A model generated the notes under the pieces. The model did no database searches. It saw only the letters and a list, made by a program, of their open reading frames with translations, and was not told the origin of the DNA. Below are positions 28,534 through 37,447 of a DNA stretch of 64,000 nucleotides, piece by piece (the first letter of the stretch is position 1; every line of letters starts with the position of its first letter). The position numbers and the translations under genes are program-made. Origin of the DNA: Pseudidiomarina terrestris (GTDB taxonomy: Bacteria; Pseudomonadota; Gammaproteobacteria; Enterobacterales; Alteromonadaceae). Where the stretch lies: NCBI RefSeq assembly GCF_030466405.1, contig NZ_JAGGJF010000001.1:124001-188000 (forward strand). Direction: 5' to 3'.

Positions 28534-29478
28534 ATGTCGAGTAGTTGGATGCGCCGCGATCTCACCGATTACGACCTCAAGTTGCTCAAGGTCTTTCGCA
28601 CCGTGGTCGAGTGTGGCGGCTTCAGTGCCGCCGAAACCGAGCTGGGTATTGGCCGCTCAACCATCAGCATTCATATGAATAGTCTGGAAACGCGGCTGGG
28701 CTTGCGCCTGTGTCAGCGCGGCCGGCAGGGCTTTTCGCTGACACGCGAGGGCCAGGCGGTGTTTAACGCGATCCTCACACTTACCGACGCCCACGATGAA
28801 TTTCAGCACCAGCTCGCTCAGATCAACCAGGACCTCAGCGGTGAATTGATCCTGTTAGCAGCTGACCAGCTCGACGCGCCGCGCCAGCGCAACATCGCAA
28901 AGGCTATCGGCAAGATCACCGCCGAGGCACCACAGCTGCATATTCATTTTGACCTGTTACCACTGCAGCAAATTGAGCTAGCCTTGTTAAAAAATCAGGC
29001 GCATGTAGCACTGATGCCGGGCTACCGACGCATCGATGGCCTGTCTTACACGCCGGCGTTCAGCACCCCTATTTACCTCTGCTGTGGCGCCGAACATCCA
29101 TTGTTTGCGAGACCCGATACAGAGCTTGATGACCCATTATTAGCAGGCTTTGATGCCATTCACCCCGGCATCAACATCAACCCCGAAGGCCGCAAATTGC
29201 TGCAGCGCCTGAACACCACCGCCCGCGCCTACCAGTTCGACAGCCGTCTGAGCCTTATCTTATCGGGTGCTTATCTGGGCTTTTTACCGGACGCCATCGC
29301 AGCGCCGTACCTGGCCTCCGGAGAATTGCGTTACATCAGACCGGACACCTATCAGTATGCCTTTGAGCAATTCTATGTCCGCCGCAACCAGCCTCGGGAA
29401 CCAGAAAAAGTCGAACTGGCTCTGACTGCATTGCTTGCAGCATCCGCCAACGAGTCCGGTAAAAAAGGAGGTATGTGA
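28534..29478 (+). CDS. LysR-family transcriptional regulator
   Basis: The product is 314 residues. The N-terminal winged HTH (about 10-70, with FSAAETELGIGRSTISIHMNSLETRLG) is followed by a LysR substrate-binding domain (about 95-300). GAGG precedes the ATG. It is divergent from gabDT across 125 bp, so it may control that operon, and it ends in an overlap with a serine-hydrolase gene on the same strand. The effector is unknown; a GABA or amine-catabolism intermediate is possible. Confidence 0.9.
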   Translation: MSSSWMRRDLTDYDLKLLKVFRTVVECGGFSAAETELGIGRSTISIHMNSLETRLGLRLCQRGRQGFSLTREGQAVFNAILTLTDAHDEFQHQLAQINQDLSGELILLAADQLDAPRQRNIAKAIGKITAEAPQLHIHFDLLPLQQIELALLKNQAHVALMPGYRRIDGLSYTPAFSTPIYLCCGAEHPLFARPDTELDDPLLAGFDAIHPGININPEGRKLLQRLNTTARAYQFDSRLSLILSGAYLGFLPDAIAAPYLASGELRYIRPDTYQYAFEQFYVRRNQPREPEKVELALTALLAASANESGKKGGM

Positions 29479-30854
29479 TGTTGCTGCTGGCCAGTGTTTT
29501 TGCCTTACAACTCAACTTTGACCGCGCTGAAATTCCGACCGTCGAGACCCGGGTTGCACGTACTGAAGCGGGCCAATTTTACCCGCTTGAAAAGGGTTTC
29601 CAAGGTGACAAACCTTTTGGATTCGCACTGCAACCCGGCGCCGAGCTGTCGTTTGTTTTGCGCGAATTCAACGCAAACTGCTTGCACAATGGACGCATCC
29701 ATCTCTCACAAGAGCAAGAGCAGCAGCTGCTAGACGCTTCGGCGACGATACAATTGTCCGCGACCTATGCATTGACTGAACAAACCTGTGCGTACGAATC
29801 CTTTGATTGGCAGGGCGAAGTGCAGGTGCAGGCGACGCCATTGCAGGACGACCTGCCCGTCACGCCGGCAGTCAAGCCGCTGCGTGACGCCCCCTGGCAG
29901 CCGCAGCCCCAACAGCAGCAGCCGACAGTTTACGGCTGGGCGCAAACCGATGCTGACGGTAAGTTAATTGCCCATTACAGCAGTCAGCCGCACATCGCGG
30001 TGCCTGCTTACTCCCTGAGCAAGACCTTTATTGCCGCCGCCGCGGCGCTATTGATTGAGCGCCATAGTGTTACTGAGATCCTTGCGCTGAGTATCGCTTC
30101 GCTCATACCAGAGTGCGAACAAGCCAGTTGGCAACGCACCACCTTGCGCGATGCGCTGAACATGCGCACCGGACACTATCACCAGACAACAGCTAGCGCT
30201 GATGAAAGCGCCGAGGCCATGATCAACGACTTCTTTTTAGTCACCTCTCATGCAGAGAAGATCCGCCACGCCTGCAGTTATCCGGCCCAGCAAAGTGCAA
30301 GTCCGGCGCCTTTTGTTTATCAGAGCTCGGCCACCTATTTACTGGCCACAGCACTGCAAACGGGACTGCAGCAGAATCGTTTTGGCGAACTTGAGGGTTT
30401 GCATAGCGACCGGCGTCTTGATCAATTACTTTACGACAATCTTTGGGACCCGCTGCAACTCAGCCCACTTGCCTACAGCATTGATAGCACTAAAGATGCG
30501 CGCGCTCAGATTTGGGGTGGCTACGGACTCAGCCTGTTGCCCGGCGATCTGGTAGCTCTGGCACGATTTGTCCAACATGACCCGATGGAACTAGGCTTTG
30601 CTGAAATCCTGGCGCGTCCCGATCTGGCAACACCAGTGCCCGGCAACGAGAGTTTACGTTACCGCGCCAGCATCTGGTTCTGGCAGGATCCGGCCAGTGA
30701 GCAATGGTATCCATTTTTAAGCGGCTACGGCGGCATCATGGTGGTATTCCTGGACAGTCGGCACCTTTATTACCTGGTGAGCGACCAACATGACCACCGC
30801 TTCGCCGACGTCATCCGTGACTTCCAGCGCTGGCAAACCGAACTGGCCCCATAG
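29478..30854 (+). CDS. Beta-lactamase-fold serine hydrolase
   Basis: The product is 458 residues. The N-terminal 150 residues are not recognised. The C-terminal two thirds resemble class-C beta-lactamase/DD-peptidase-like serine hydrolases: S-x-x-K as Ser179-Leu-Ser-Lys182, a Y-Q-S-S stretch at the position of YxN, and a glycine-rich late motif (SGYGGIMVV). The start is the ATG at 29478, whose A is the last base of the LysR stop; GGAGG lies five bases upstream (a GTG three bases earlier is also possible). The first 15 residues are hydrophobic, but a signal peptide is doubtful. Substrate unknown; an amide, ester or peptide hydrolase fits the fold. Confidence 0.75.
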   Translation: MLLLASVFALQLNFDRAEIPTVETRVARTEAGQFYPLEKGFQGDKPFGFALQPGAELSFVLREFNANCLHNGRIHLSQEQEQQLLDASATIQLSATYALTEQTCAYESFDWQGEVQVQATPLQDDLPVTPAVKPLRDAPWQPQPQQQQPTVYGWAQTDADGKLIAHYSSQPHIAVPAYSLSKTFIAAAAALLIERHSVTEILALSIASLIPECEQASWQRTTLRDALNMRTGHYHQTTASADESAEAMINDFFLVTSHAEKIRHACSYPAQQSASPAPFVYQSSATYLLATALQTGLQQNRFGELEGLHSDRRLDQLLYDNLWDPLQLSPLAYSIDSTKDARAQIWGGYGLSLLPGDLVALARFVQHDPMELGFAEILARPDLATPVPGNESLRYRASIWFWQDPASEQWYPFLSGYGGIMVVFLDSRHLYYLVSDQHDHRFADVIRDFQRWQTELAP

Positions 30855-30875
30855 AAGCCAGCCAACTGGCGCTTT

Positions 30876-30970
30876 AGAAAGGGCAGCCCTCCATAGTAAT
30901 TTGACCGCAACAATGTAAGGGCTGCCCTCCCTATTTTTTTGTCTTGAAAATGTAAGGGCTGCCCTTTCTT
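30876..30970. repeat. REP-like triplet between the serine hydrolase and MFS genes
   Basis: Cores at 30881-30889 (GGGCAGCCC), 30919-30927 and 30956-30964 (both GGGCTGCCC), spaced 38 and 37 bp. Outer ends are AGAAAGGGC and GCCCTTTCTT. It fills most of the 137-bp intergenic gap. Confidence 0.93.
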
Positions 30971-30991
30971 ATAAAAATAAAAGGAACACAC

Positions 30992-32173
30992 ATGCCAAAG
31001 TCAGTTGCTGCGAACGGGCATCTTGCCCGGATTATGTTGGCGTTTCTCGCTACGGCGGGATTATTTTATGTGAATATTATGCCGGCACTGGTGTCGGGAT
31101 TGATCTCGGGGCTGGGATTTTCGAATCAGGATGCCGGATTCGTCGGTAGTCTGAATATCTATGGTGCTGCGGTCGGTGCTTTTTTTGCAATCTTCATCAT
31201 CCGCCGTATCGAGTGGAAGCCCGTTTGTATTGGCCTGCTAGTCGCGCTGATCGCCGTCGACTTTTGCTCCATGCTGCTGACCACAGAGTTTGCCATGATG
31301 GCCTTACGCGCTTTTCACGGCTTTATCGGCGGGATGCTGGTTGGCGTTAGCTTCGCCGTCATCGCCCGCACCGAGCACGTTCATAAAACCTTTGGCATGC
31401 TGCTGCTGGTGCAGTTCGGTCTCGGTGGTCTGGGCGTAATGGCGCTGCCGCCGCTGGTGCCGGTATTCGGCAGCTGGATTCTTTTCATGGCGCTCATCGC
31501 TTTCAGCGCCACCGCGTTGGTCATGCTGTTTTTCCTGCCCGATTACCCGGTTCAAATTCGTGACCCGGAAGCCATTGTCGCGCCGGTACAAAAACGCCCG
31601 CTGGCGGCATCAGTACTTGCGGTATTTTTATTTCAGGCCGCCAACATGGCGCTCTACGCCTATATTATCGATCTGGGCGAAAAAGCCGGGCTGACCCTCG
31701 CCACCATATCGCCTGCGCTTGGCGTTTCTGCTTGGATGGGCATTCTTGGCTCAGTTGCGGTCATCGTCCTGTCCACCAGATTTGGCCGGACCCTGCCCAT
31801 CATGCTGGGTATTTTCGTCACCGCCGCCGGCACCTTTGCCTTGCATTACAGCTTCAGCCCGCTGGTTTTCTGGCTAGCCAATATCGCGGTCGGCATCACC
31901 TGGGCCTTCTCCATCGCCTATCTGCTTGGCGTGTGTAGTGAGTTTGATAAAGCCGGGCAAATGGCTGCCCTGGGTGGCTTTGCCTCAAAAATGGGGCTGG
32001 CGTCAGGTCCCATGTTTGCCGCCTTTGTGGTCACCGAAAGCAACTATGAGCAACTCATCAATATCGCCGTCGTGCTGTTAGTCATTGCTGCCCTGGCGAC
32101 GATTTACCCATCGCGCCTGCTTGATCGACAAGGTCGGCAAGCGCTGCAAGCAGCTGTAGACAAAGAGGCCTAA
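30992..32173 (+). CDS. Major facilitator superfamily transporter
   Basis: The product is 393 residues with about twelve membrane helices. MFS features include a short cytoplasmic loop after helix 2 (RRIEWKP) and a long charged central loop (about 188-205). AAAAGGA lies before the ATG. The neighbouring genes (LysR, hydrolase, MocR regulator, amidase, gabDT) suggest transport of an amino acid, amine or amide, but no substrate can be assigned. It is followed after 22 bp by the MocR-type regulator on the same strand. Confidence 0.88.
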   Translation: MPKSVAANGHLARIMLAFLATAGLFYVNIMPALVSGLISGLGFSNQDAGFVGSLNIYGAAVGAFFAIFIIRRIEWKPVCIGLLVALIAVDFCSMLLTTEFAMMALRAFHGFIGGMLVGVSFAVIARTEHVHKTFGMLLLVQFGLGGLGVMALPPLVPVFGSWILFMALIAFSATALVMLFFLPDYPVQIRDPEAIVAPVQKRPLAASVLAVFLFQAANMALYAYIIDLGEKAGLTLATISPALGVSAWMGILGSVAVIVLSTRFGRTLPIMLGIFVTAAGTFALHYSFSPLVFWLANIAVGITWAFSIAYLLGVCSEFDKAGQMAALGGFASKMGLASGPMFAAFVVTESNYEQLINIAVVLLVIAALATIYPSRLLDRQGRQALQAAVDKEA

Positions 32174-32195
32174 AGCGACCTAAACTGCGGTGATG

Positions 32196-34070
32196 ATGCA
32201 ACCGCTATTTGTTTTAGACAGCACCAGCACTGCCAACCTGCAGCAGCAGCTGATTCAGAAATTGATTCACGCTATTCATAGCGGGCATTTTGCGTGTGGC
32301 AGCAAAATGCCCTCTTCGCGTAAGCTCGCAGAGCAACTTGGCATCGCTCGTAACACCGTGGTCAACGCCTACGAGCAGTTGATCGATGAAGGCTACCTGG
32401 TCAGTAAAGAACGTAGCGGAATTTACGTGCGCGACGACATCTACGAACAGCACGCGGCCGAGCCCGAGCAAGCCACAGCGACCAGCGATAGCCCGCAGCT
32501 CGAGCAAAAATGGCAAAGTCGCATGAACAAACTGCGGCTTGATAAACTGGCGCCACCGTATCCACATAACTGGCAGCAGTATCCCTACCCTTTTATTGAC
32601 GGCCAGTTTGATCCGAGCCTGTTTCCTGTCCAGCAATGGCGCGAATGCTCAAAACTCAGCCTGAACGTCAGCGAAATTCGCACCTGGGCCTCCGACAGCG
32701 GCCATGATGACGACCCCCTGCTGGCGGAAGAGATCCGCACCAAGGTCCTGCCGCGCCGTGGCATCTATGCCAATCCTGACGAGATCCTGGTCACATTAGG
32801 GTCCCAGCACGGCCTGTATTTGCTTTCGCGGCTGTTGCTCAATAACCAGACCCTGGTGACCACCGAAGAGCCCGGCTACCCCGGCATCCGCCAGCTTGCG
32901 CATCAATCCTACAGCCCGTTGCACTGTGCCGAAGTCGATGAAAATGGCATCTGTCTCGACCAGATCCCGGCCCATACCGATGTGCTTTATGTTACCCCCA
33001 GCCACCAGATGCCGACGGCTGTGACCATGCCACTTGAGCATCGCGAAGCCATTATCGCCAAAGCCAATCAGGATGACTTCATCGTGGTCGAAGATGACTA
33101 CGCCAGTGAAAGCAATTTTATGTCGCAGCCGCACCCCGCCATCAAGAGCCTCGATAGCGAAGGCCGGGTGATTTATGTGTCCAGCTTTTCCAAAGTGCTC
33201 GCGCCAGGGCTGCGGTTAGGCTTTATGGTCGGTCCGGCACCGCTGATCCGTCAGGCGCGCCAGCTGCGTACCCTGATTTCCAGACATCCGCCGGCGAACA
33301 ACCAGCGCGTGATGGGACTCTTCCTGTCACTTGGCTATTATGACCAAGCCCTGCGCAAGCTCAATCAGGAAATGGCCAGTCGCTGGCAGGAGATGCGCGA
33401 GGCGCTGAATCATTATTTATCCACCCGCATCGTGACCTCCCGCACCGTAGGCGGCAGCACCTGCTGGATTGAAGGCCCCAGCCAGCTAAATAGTCAGCAA
33501 TTCGCTGTTGAGGCGGCCAAACACGGCATTCTGATTGAGCCGGTGGAGCGTTTTTATGCTGGTAGCGAGCATCCTCATCACTATTTTCGCCTGGGGGTCA
33601 GCAGTATTCCGACCGAGAAGATCCGTGAAGGGGTCGAGTTGCTCGCTCAGATCATGCGCGAATGGGAACAGCAGGACAGCAAGAACCAACCTGAAATCAG
33701 CTGGGGCAAACTGTTAAAAGGCAAAGCACTGCGCGATTTCGCCAGCCGGGTTGAGTTTATTGGCCAGACCGTTTTTGGTGACCCCTATCGCATCAGGCTT
33801 TACCACGATGGCAGCATGGCAGGCTGGGAAGGCTATCAGGACGAGCGACAGGACAAAGGTCAGTGGTGGCTGGAAGGCGATCGCTGGTTCCGGCAATGGC
33901 GCGACTGGTCCTATGGCGAAACCCTCGGCTTCGATATTTACCTTTATAAAAATCGGATCAATTGGGTGCGCGACGGTAAGCTGGTGGATTCCGCTTTTTA
34001 CCGGCTGCATGACCCGACAGAAAAGACACCTTCCCCTGCCAGCGATGATCTGGCCCATAAAGTCACCTGA
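32196..34070 (+). CDS. MocR/GabR-type regulator (GntR HTH plus aminotransferase fold) with an extra C-terminal domain
   Basis: The product is about 624 residues. A GntR winged HTH (about 8-75, MPSSRKLAEQLGIARNTVVNAYEQL) is followed by a fold-type I aminotransferase-like domain (about 120-490), with the PLP lysine in SSFSKVLAPGLRLGF (near 334). Family members usually end near 470-500 residues. Here about 120 more residues follow, rich in Trp and Tyr (FGDPYRIRLYHDGSMAGW, WFRQWRDW, YLYKNRINWV), a beta-rich pattern like a small lipocalin-type domain. Three start codons (GTG 32190, ATG 32193, ATG 32196) are clustered and the ribosome site is weak. GabR activates gabTD in Bacillus, and gabTD is 4 kb away. 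Confidence 0.85.
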   Translation: MQPLFVLDSTSTANLQQQLIQKLIHAIHSGHFACGSKMPSSRKLAEQLGIARNTVVNAYEQLIDEGYLVSKERSGIYVRDDIYEQHAAEPEQATATSDSPQLEQKWQSRMNKLRLDKLAPPYPHNWQQYPYPFIDGQFDPSLFPVQQWRECSKLSLNVSEIRTWASDSGHDDDPLLAEEIRTKVLPRRGIYANPDEILVTLGSQHGLYLLSRLLLNNQTLVTTEEPGYPGIRQLAHQSYSPLHCAEVDENGICLDQIPAHTDVLYVTPSHQMPTAVTMPLEHREAIIAKANQDDFIVVEDDYASESNFMSQPHPAIKSLDSEGRVIYVSSFSKVLAPGLRLGFMVGPAPLIRQARQLRTLISRHPPANNQRVMGLFLSLGYYDQALRKLNQEMASRWQEMREALNHYLSTRIVTSRTVGGSTCWIEGPSQLNSQQFAVEAAKHGILIEPVERFYAGSEHPHHYFRLGVSSIPTEKIREGVELLAQIMREWEQQDSKNQPEISWGKLLKGKALRDFASRVEFIGQTVFGDPYRIRLYHDGSMAGWEGYQDERQDKGQWWLEGDRWFRQWRDWSYGETLGFDIYLYKNRINWVRDGKLVDSAFYRLHDPTEKTPSPASDDLAHKVT

Positions 34071-34136
34071 AACTGGCTCTACTCGAAAACCAGTTGCGCT
34101 CTTAGGCTGATAGCACTTCAGTCAACGGAGCTATGA

Positions 34137-34994
34137 ATGTCAGCTTTTACCTTAGCCGGGCTTCAACTTAGCCTAAGTGCCAGTGAGGATAACTTTGCGC
34201 TCATCGAGCAGCATGTGCTCGCGACGAAACGCCGTTACCCCAATGTGCAACTTATCCTGCTGCCCGAACTGGCGAACTTTGGCCCAGCGCCACGCCATGC
34301 GGCAGCCTTTCCCAATGCCACCGACGAAGCCTACCAGAACCTTGCCCGCGAGGCCGGTGTCTGGTTATGCAATGGTTCAATGTTCGAACGTGATGGTGAC
34401 CAGATTTATAACACCGCCTCGGTCTACGACCCGGCGGGCAACGTGGTCTGCCGCTACCGCAAGATGTTTCCCTTTTTACCTTATGAAGAGGGTATTTCCG
34501 CCGGTACCGAACCGCGTACCTTTACCATTCCTGGTGTCGGTGAGTTTGGCCTCTCTATCTGTTACGACATGTGGTTTCCGGAAACCATCCGCGCGCTGGC
34601 CTGGCAAGGTGCCGAAGTGATCCTGCATCCGACTCTGACCAACACCATTGACCGTGATACGGAACTTGCCATCGCGCGCTCCAGCGCCGCCACAAACCAG
34701 TGCTACATGATTGACATTAATTCGGCAGCACCCCTTGGCAACGGCAAATCCATCGTCGCCGGACCCGGCGGCGAAGTCATCCACCAGGCCGCTGACAATC
34801 TGGAAGCGATTGTTGTCGACCTGGATCTAGATTACCTGCGCCGGGTGCGCGAACAAGGGTGGCATAGCCTGGGGCAGCCGTTAAAAAGCTTCCGTGACCA
34901 CCCGCTCAGCTTTCCACAATATCAGGGCCAACGCTCGCCCGCTCTGGACCAGATGGGTCCACTGGCGAAGCCAAAAGCCAATACAAAAACATAA
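34137..34994 (+). CDS. Carbon-nitrogen hydrolase (nitrilase superfamily amidase)
   Basis: The product is 285 residues with the full catalytic set: Glu44 (LLPELANF), Lys109 (RYRKMFPF) and Cys142 (LSICYDMWFPE). Such enzymes hydrolyse amides, carbamoyl amines or nitriles in the cytoplasm. ACGGAG precedes the start, and a competing ATG four bases upstream is out of frame. It follows the MocR-type regulator on the same strand and precedes a TonB receptor. Context near gabTD suggests amine or omega-amide catabolism, but the substrate is not fixed by the sequence. Confidence 0.9.
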   Translation: MSAFTLAGLQLSLSASEDNFALIEQHVLATKRRYPNVQLILLPELANFGPAPRHAAAFPNATDEAYQNLAREAGVWLCNGSMFERDGDQIYNTASVYDPAGNVVCRYRKMFPFLPYEEGISAGTEPRTFTIPGVGEFGLSICYDMWFPETIRALAWQGAEVILHPTLTNTIDRDTELAIARSSAATNQCYMIDINSAAPLGNGKSIVAGPGGEVIHQAADNLEAIVVDLDLDYLRRVREQGWHSLGQPLKSFRDHPLSFPQYQGQRSPALDQMGPLAKPKANTKT

Positions 34995-35026
34995 TAAAAC
35001 TGCATAATAACCACAGGGGAATCCTG

Positions 35027-37447
35027 ATGAAACATACAGACAACTTTAAAATTGCACCACTGGCGATAGCCATCAGTTCCGCGCTCTGGCTCAGTGCTCC
35101 GGTACTTGCCCAAGAGACGGCGAGCGACGAAGATAAAGCGCAGAAAGAGCCGGAACGCATTGTCGTTACGGCTACGCGGCGTCCGCAAACGGTCAACGAA
35201 ATTCCTTACAACATCTCGGTGTTGTCCGGTGAGGATCTGGAAGAACGCCTTATCATCAACTCAGTTGATGTGATGCGGGAAACGCCGGGGATCACCGTGG
35301 TCGATCGCGGCTACCGCAACTCCGGCGTGATCAACAACATCGTCATCCGCGGCATGAACGTTGACTCAGCTGGTAACGGTGACTTTGCCCTGAATGCGGT
35401 GCCAACTGTGAGTACTTACGTTAACGACACGCCGCTGTTCGCCAACTTCATCCTGAAAGACATCAACGCAGTAGAAATATTGCGTGGTCCACAAGGTACT
35501 TTGTACGGTTCTGGCTCCCTGGCAGGTACCGTGCGCTATACCCTGAACAAGCCTGATCTGTATCAGGGCTACGCACGGGTTGATGCACGCTTGAGCCAGA
35601 CGCAAGGCTCCGACGGTTTCAACCAAAACTACGATGTATTGGTCAATCAGCCGCTCACTGACACCCTGGCAGTGCGCGGTTTTTTTGGCCGCATCGATAA
35701 CGATGGCATCGTTGATTACGTCAATGTTTATCAACTGAATGACTCGGGCGCCCCGGTTGCTGAAGGCGGTGACATCGCCAGTGGCGACCCGCAATTTACA
35801 ACCATCGAAGATGCCGACACTGTGGATATCGATTACGGTCGCGTCAGCTTGCTCTGGCAGCCCTCCACCACCTTCTCGGCACTGCTCAGCCATCACTATC
35901 AGAGCGATGATATCGGTGGCCGTCGACAAGTCACGACCGGCACCAACTGGGTGGGTGGCACAGAACAGTCCTACGGTGAGTACGAGAATGGTGCGGTACA
36001 CCGCGAACCTTCCGAGCGCGATGTCAGCCTGACCTCGTTAGAGCTGGAGTGGGACCTGGGCTTTGCTTCGCTGTCGTCCACTACCTCTGACTATGACCAC
36101 GACGGTAGCTCGATCAGCGACAACACCGGCTTCTACGCACAAAACAACTGGTTTGCCTGGTTCTATGGCGGCAGCCCGCGTCCACTCGCTATCGCCGAAC
36201 GCTTCTATGAAGAATCCGGCTTTACTCAGGAACTGCGTTTAGTCTCTCAGGGCGAGAATACCTTTGATTGGATCCTTGGTGCGTTCTACATGGACAAAGA
36301 CACAGCTTCAGGTCAGGACAGCTTTATGCCTGGCTTTAGCGAGTGGGCCGAGGCCAGTGGCTTTGACGACACACTCGCCAGTTGGGGCGGCGTCCTTGGC
36401 GATCAGGATTTCCGCTACCGCGATCAGCGCAACATCCGCGACCTTTCCGTGTACGGGGAACTGACCTGGAATGTTACCGACCGCTTTAGCACCACCCTTG
36501 GCTTACGTCATTTTACCAATGACATCAGTAATGAGACCACCATCGAGCTGCCAATTTACCCGGGCCCGGCCAACGTTGACTCAGAATTTGATGACGACGG
36601 CACCCTGTTTAAATTTAACGCTTCGTACGATATTTCTGACGATATGATGTGGTACGCCACCATCTCTGAAGGTTATCGTCGCGGCGGTACCAGCGCCGTG
36701 CCTATCACTGGCGGCTTTGCTGAGAACCCTGAGTACCTGCGTTACAGCCCGGACAGTGTGGTCAACCTGGAAACCGGTATTAAAGGTTCCGTGAACCGTC
36801 ACAATTACTCGGTGACCGTGTTCCGCATGAACTGGGACGACCCGCAACTGAACGTGGCCACACCGAACTGGGGCTTCTATGCTGCCGTCAACGGTGAGAA
36901 AGCGCGATCAGAAGGTCTGGAACTCGAACTCAAAGGTTTCCTGACCGACAGCATCAAGTACAACGTCGGCTATGCTTACGTCAACGCTGAACTTGGCCGC
37001 GACCTGGTAGTACCTTCCGGCACGGCAAGTTCGCCTTCCAGCTACGTTTACGCAAAAGCCGGTGAACAGCTGCCATCGATGGCGGAGCATACCTTTAGCG
37101 GTGGCCTGAACCATTCGATGGACCTGGCTTCCGGCATGTACCTGGTGACCAACTTCAGTACCTACTTCCAGTCCGACTCACGCAATGCGCTGGGCAATAA
37201 TCCGAAGTTTGACATTGACCTGCCACGCTTCTTTATCACCAATGCCAGCACCACCTTGCACGCCGATGAGTGGAAGGTTAGTCTGTTCGTTAAGAATATC
37301 TTCAACGAAAAAGGGGTTACTGGCGTGTTATCTGAAGCCTACATGGGTACCGACCCGGCTGAAAACTTCTACGGCAATAGCTCGAAGCAGTACATCAGCC
37401 AGCCACGCACGGTCGGCGTACGATTCAGCTATGAATTCGGCTGGTAA
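35027..37447 (+). CDS. TonB-dependent outer-membrane receptor
   Basis: The product is 806 residues. A signal peptide (about 1-29, after PVLAQ) is followed by a TonB-box-like segment RIVVTATRRPQTV (about 43-55), a plug (about 55-175, with VEILRGPQGTLYGSGSLAGTVRY, the usual plug motif) and a barrel ending in VGVRFSYEFGW. CAGGGGA ribosome site. A TPR-sulfotransferase gene overlaps its last 17 bp. This receptor/TPR-sulfotransferase pairing is common in Alteromonadales and sphingomonads. Substrate unknown. Confidence 0.93.
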   Translation: MKHTDNFKIAPLAIAISSALWLSAPVLAQETASDEDKAQKEPERIVVTATRRPQTVNEIPYNISVLSGEDLEERLIINSVDVMRETPGITVVDRGYRNSGVINNIVIRGMNVDSAGNGDFALNAVPTVSTYVNDTPLFANFILKDINAVEILRGPQGTLYGSGSLAGTVRYTLNKPDLYQGYARVDARLSQTQGSDGFNQNYDVLVNQPLTDTLAVRGFFGRIDNDGIVDYVNVYQLNDSGAPVAEGGDIASGDPQFTTIEDADTVDIDYGRVSLLWQPSTTFSALLSHHYQSDDIGGRRQVTTGTNWVGGTEQSYGEYENGAVHREPSERDVSLTSLELEWDLGFASLSSTTSDYDHDGSSISDNTGFYAQNNWFAWFYGGSPRPLAIAERFYEESGFTQELRLVSQGENTFDWILGAFYMDKDTASGQDSFMPGFSEWAEASGFDDTLASWGGVLGDQDFRYRDQRNIRDLSVYGELTWNVTDRFSTTLGLRHFTNDISNETTIELPIYPGPANVDSEFDDDGTLFKFNASYDISDDMMWYATISEGYRRGGTSAVPITGGFAENPEYLRYSPDSVVNLETGIKGSVNRHNYSVTVFRMNWDDPQLNVATPNWGFYAAVNGEKARSEGLELELKGFLTDSIKYNVGYAYVNAELGRDLVVPSGTASSPSSYVYAKAGEQLPSMAEHTFSGGLNHSMDLASGMYLVTNFSTYFQSDSRNALGNNPKFDIDLPRFFITNASTTLHADEWKVSLFVKNIFNEKGVTGVLSEAYMGTDPAENFYGNSSKQYISQPRTVGVRFSYEFGW

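Noticed and set aside
35366-36001. 211-codon open frame antisense to the second TonB receptor
   Set aside because: Shadow of a well-supported receptor gene; no ribosome site or motif.
37185-37430. Longer N-terminus for the TPR-sulfotransferase
   Set aside because: It would lie completely inside the TonB receptor gene in another frame and has no TPR-like sequence; the ATG at 37431 fits the family.
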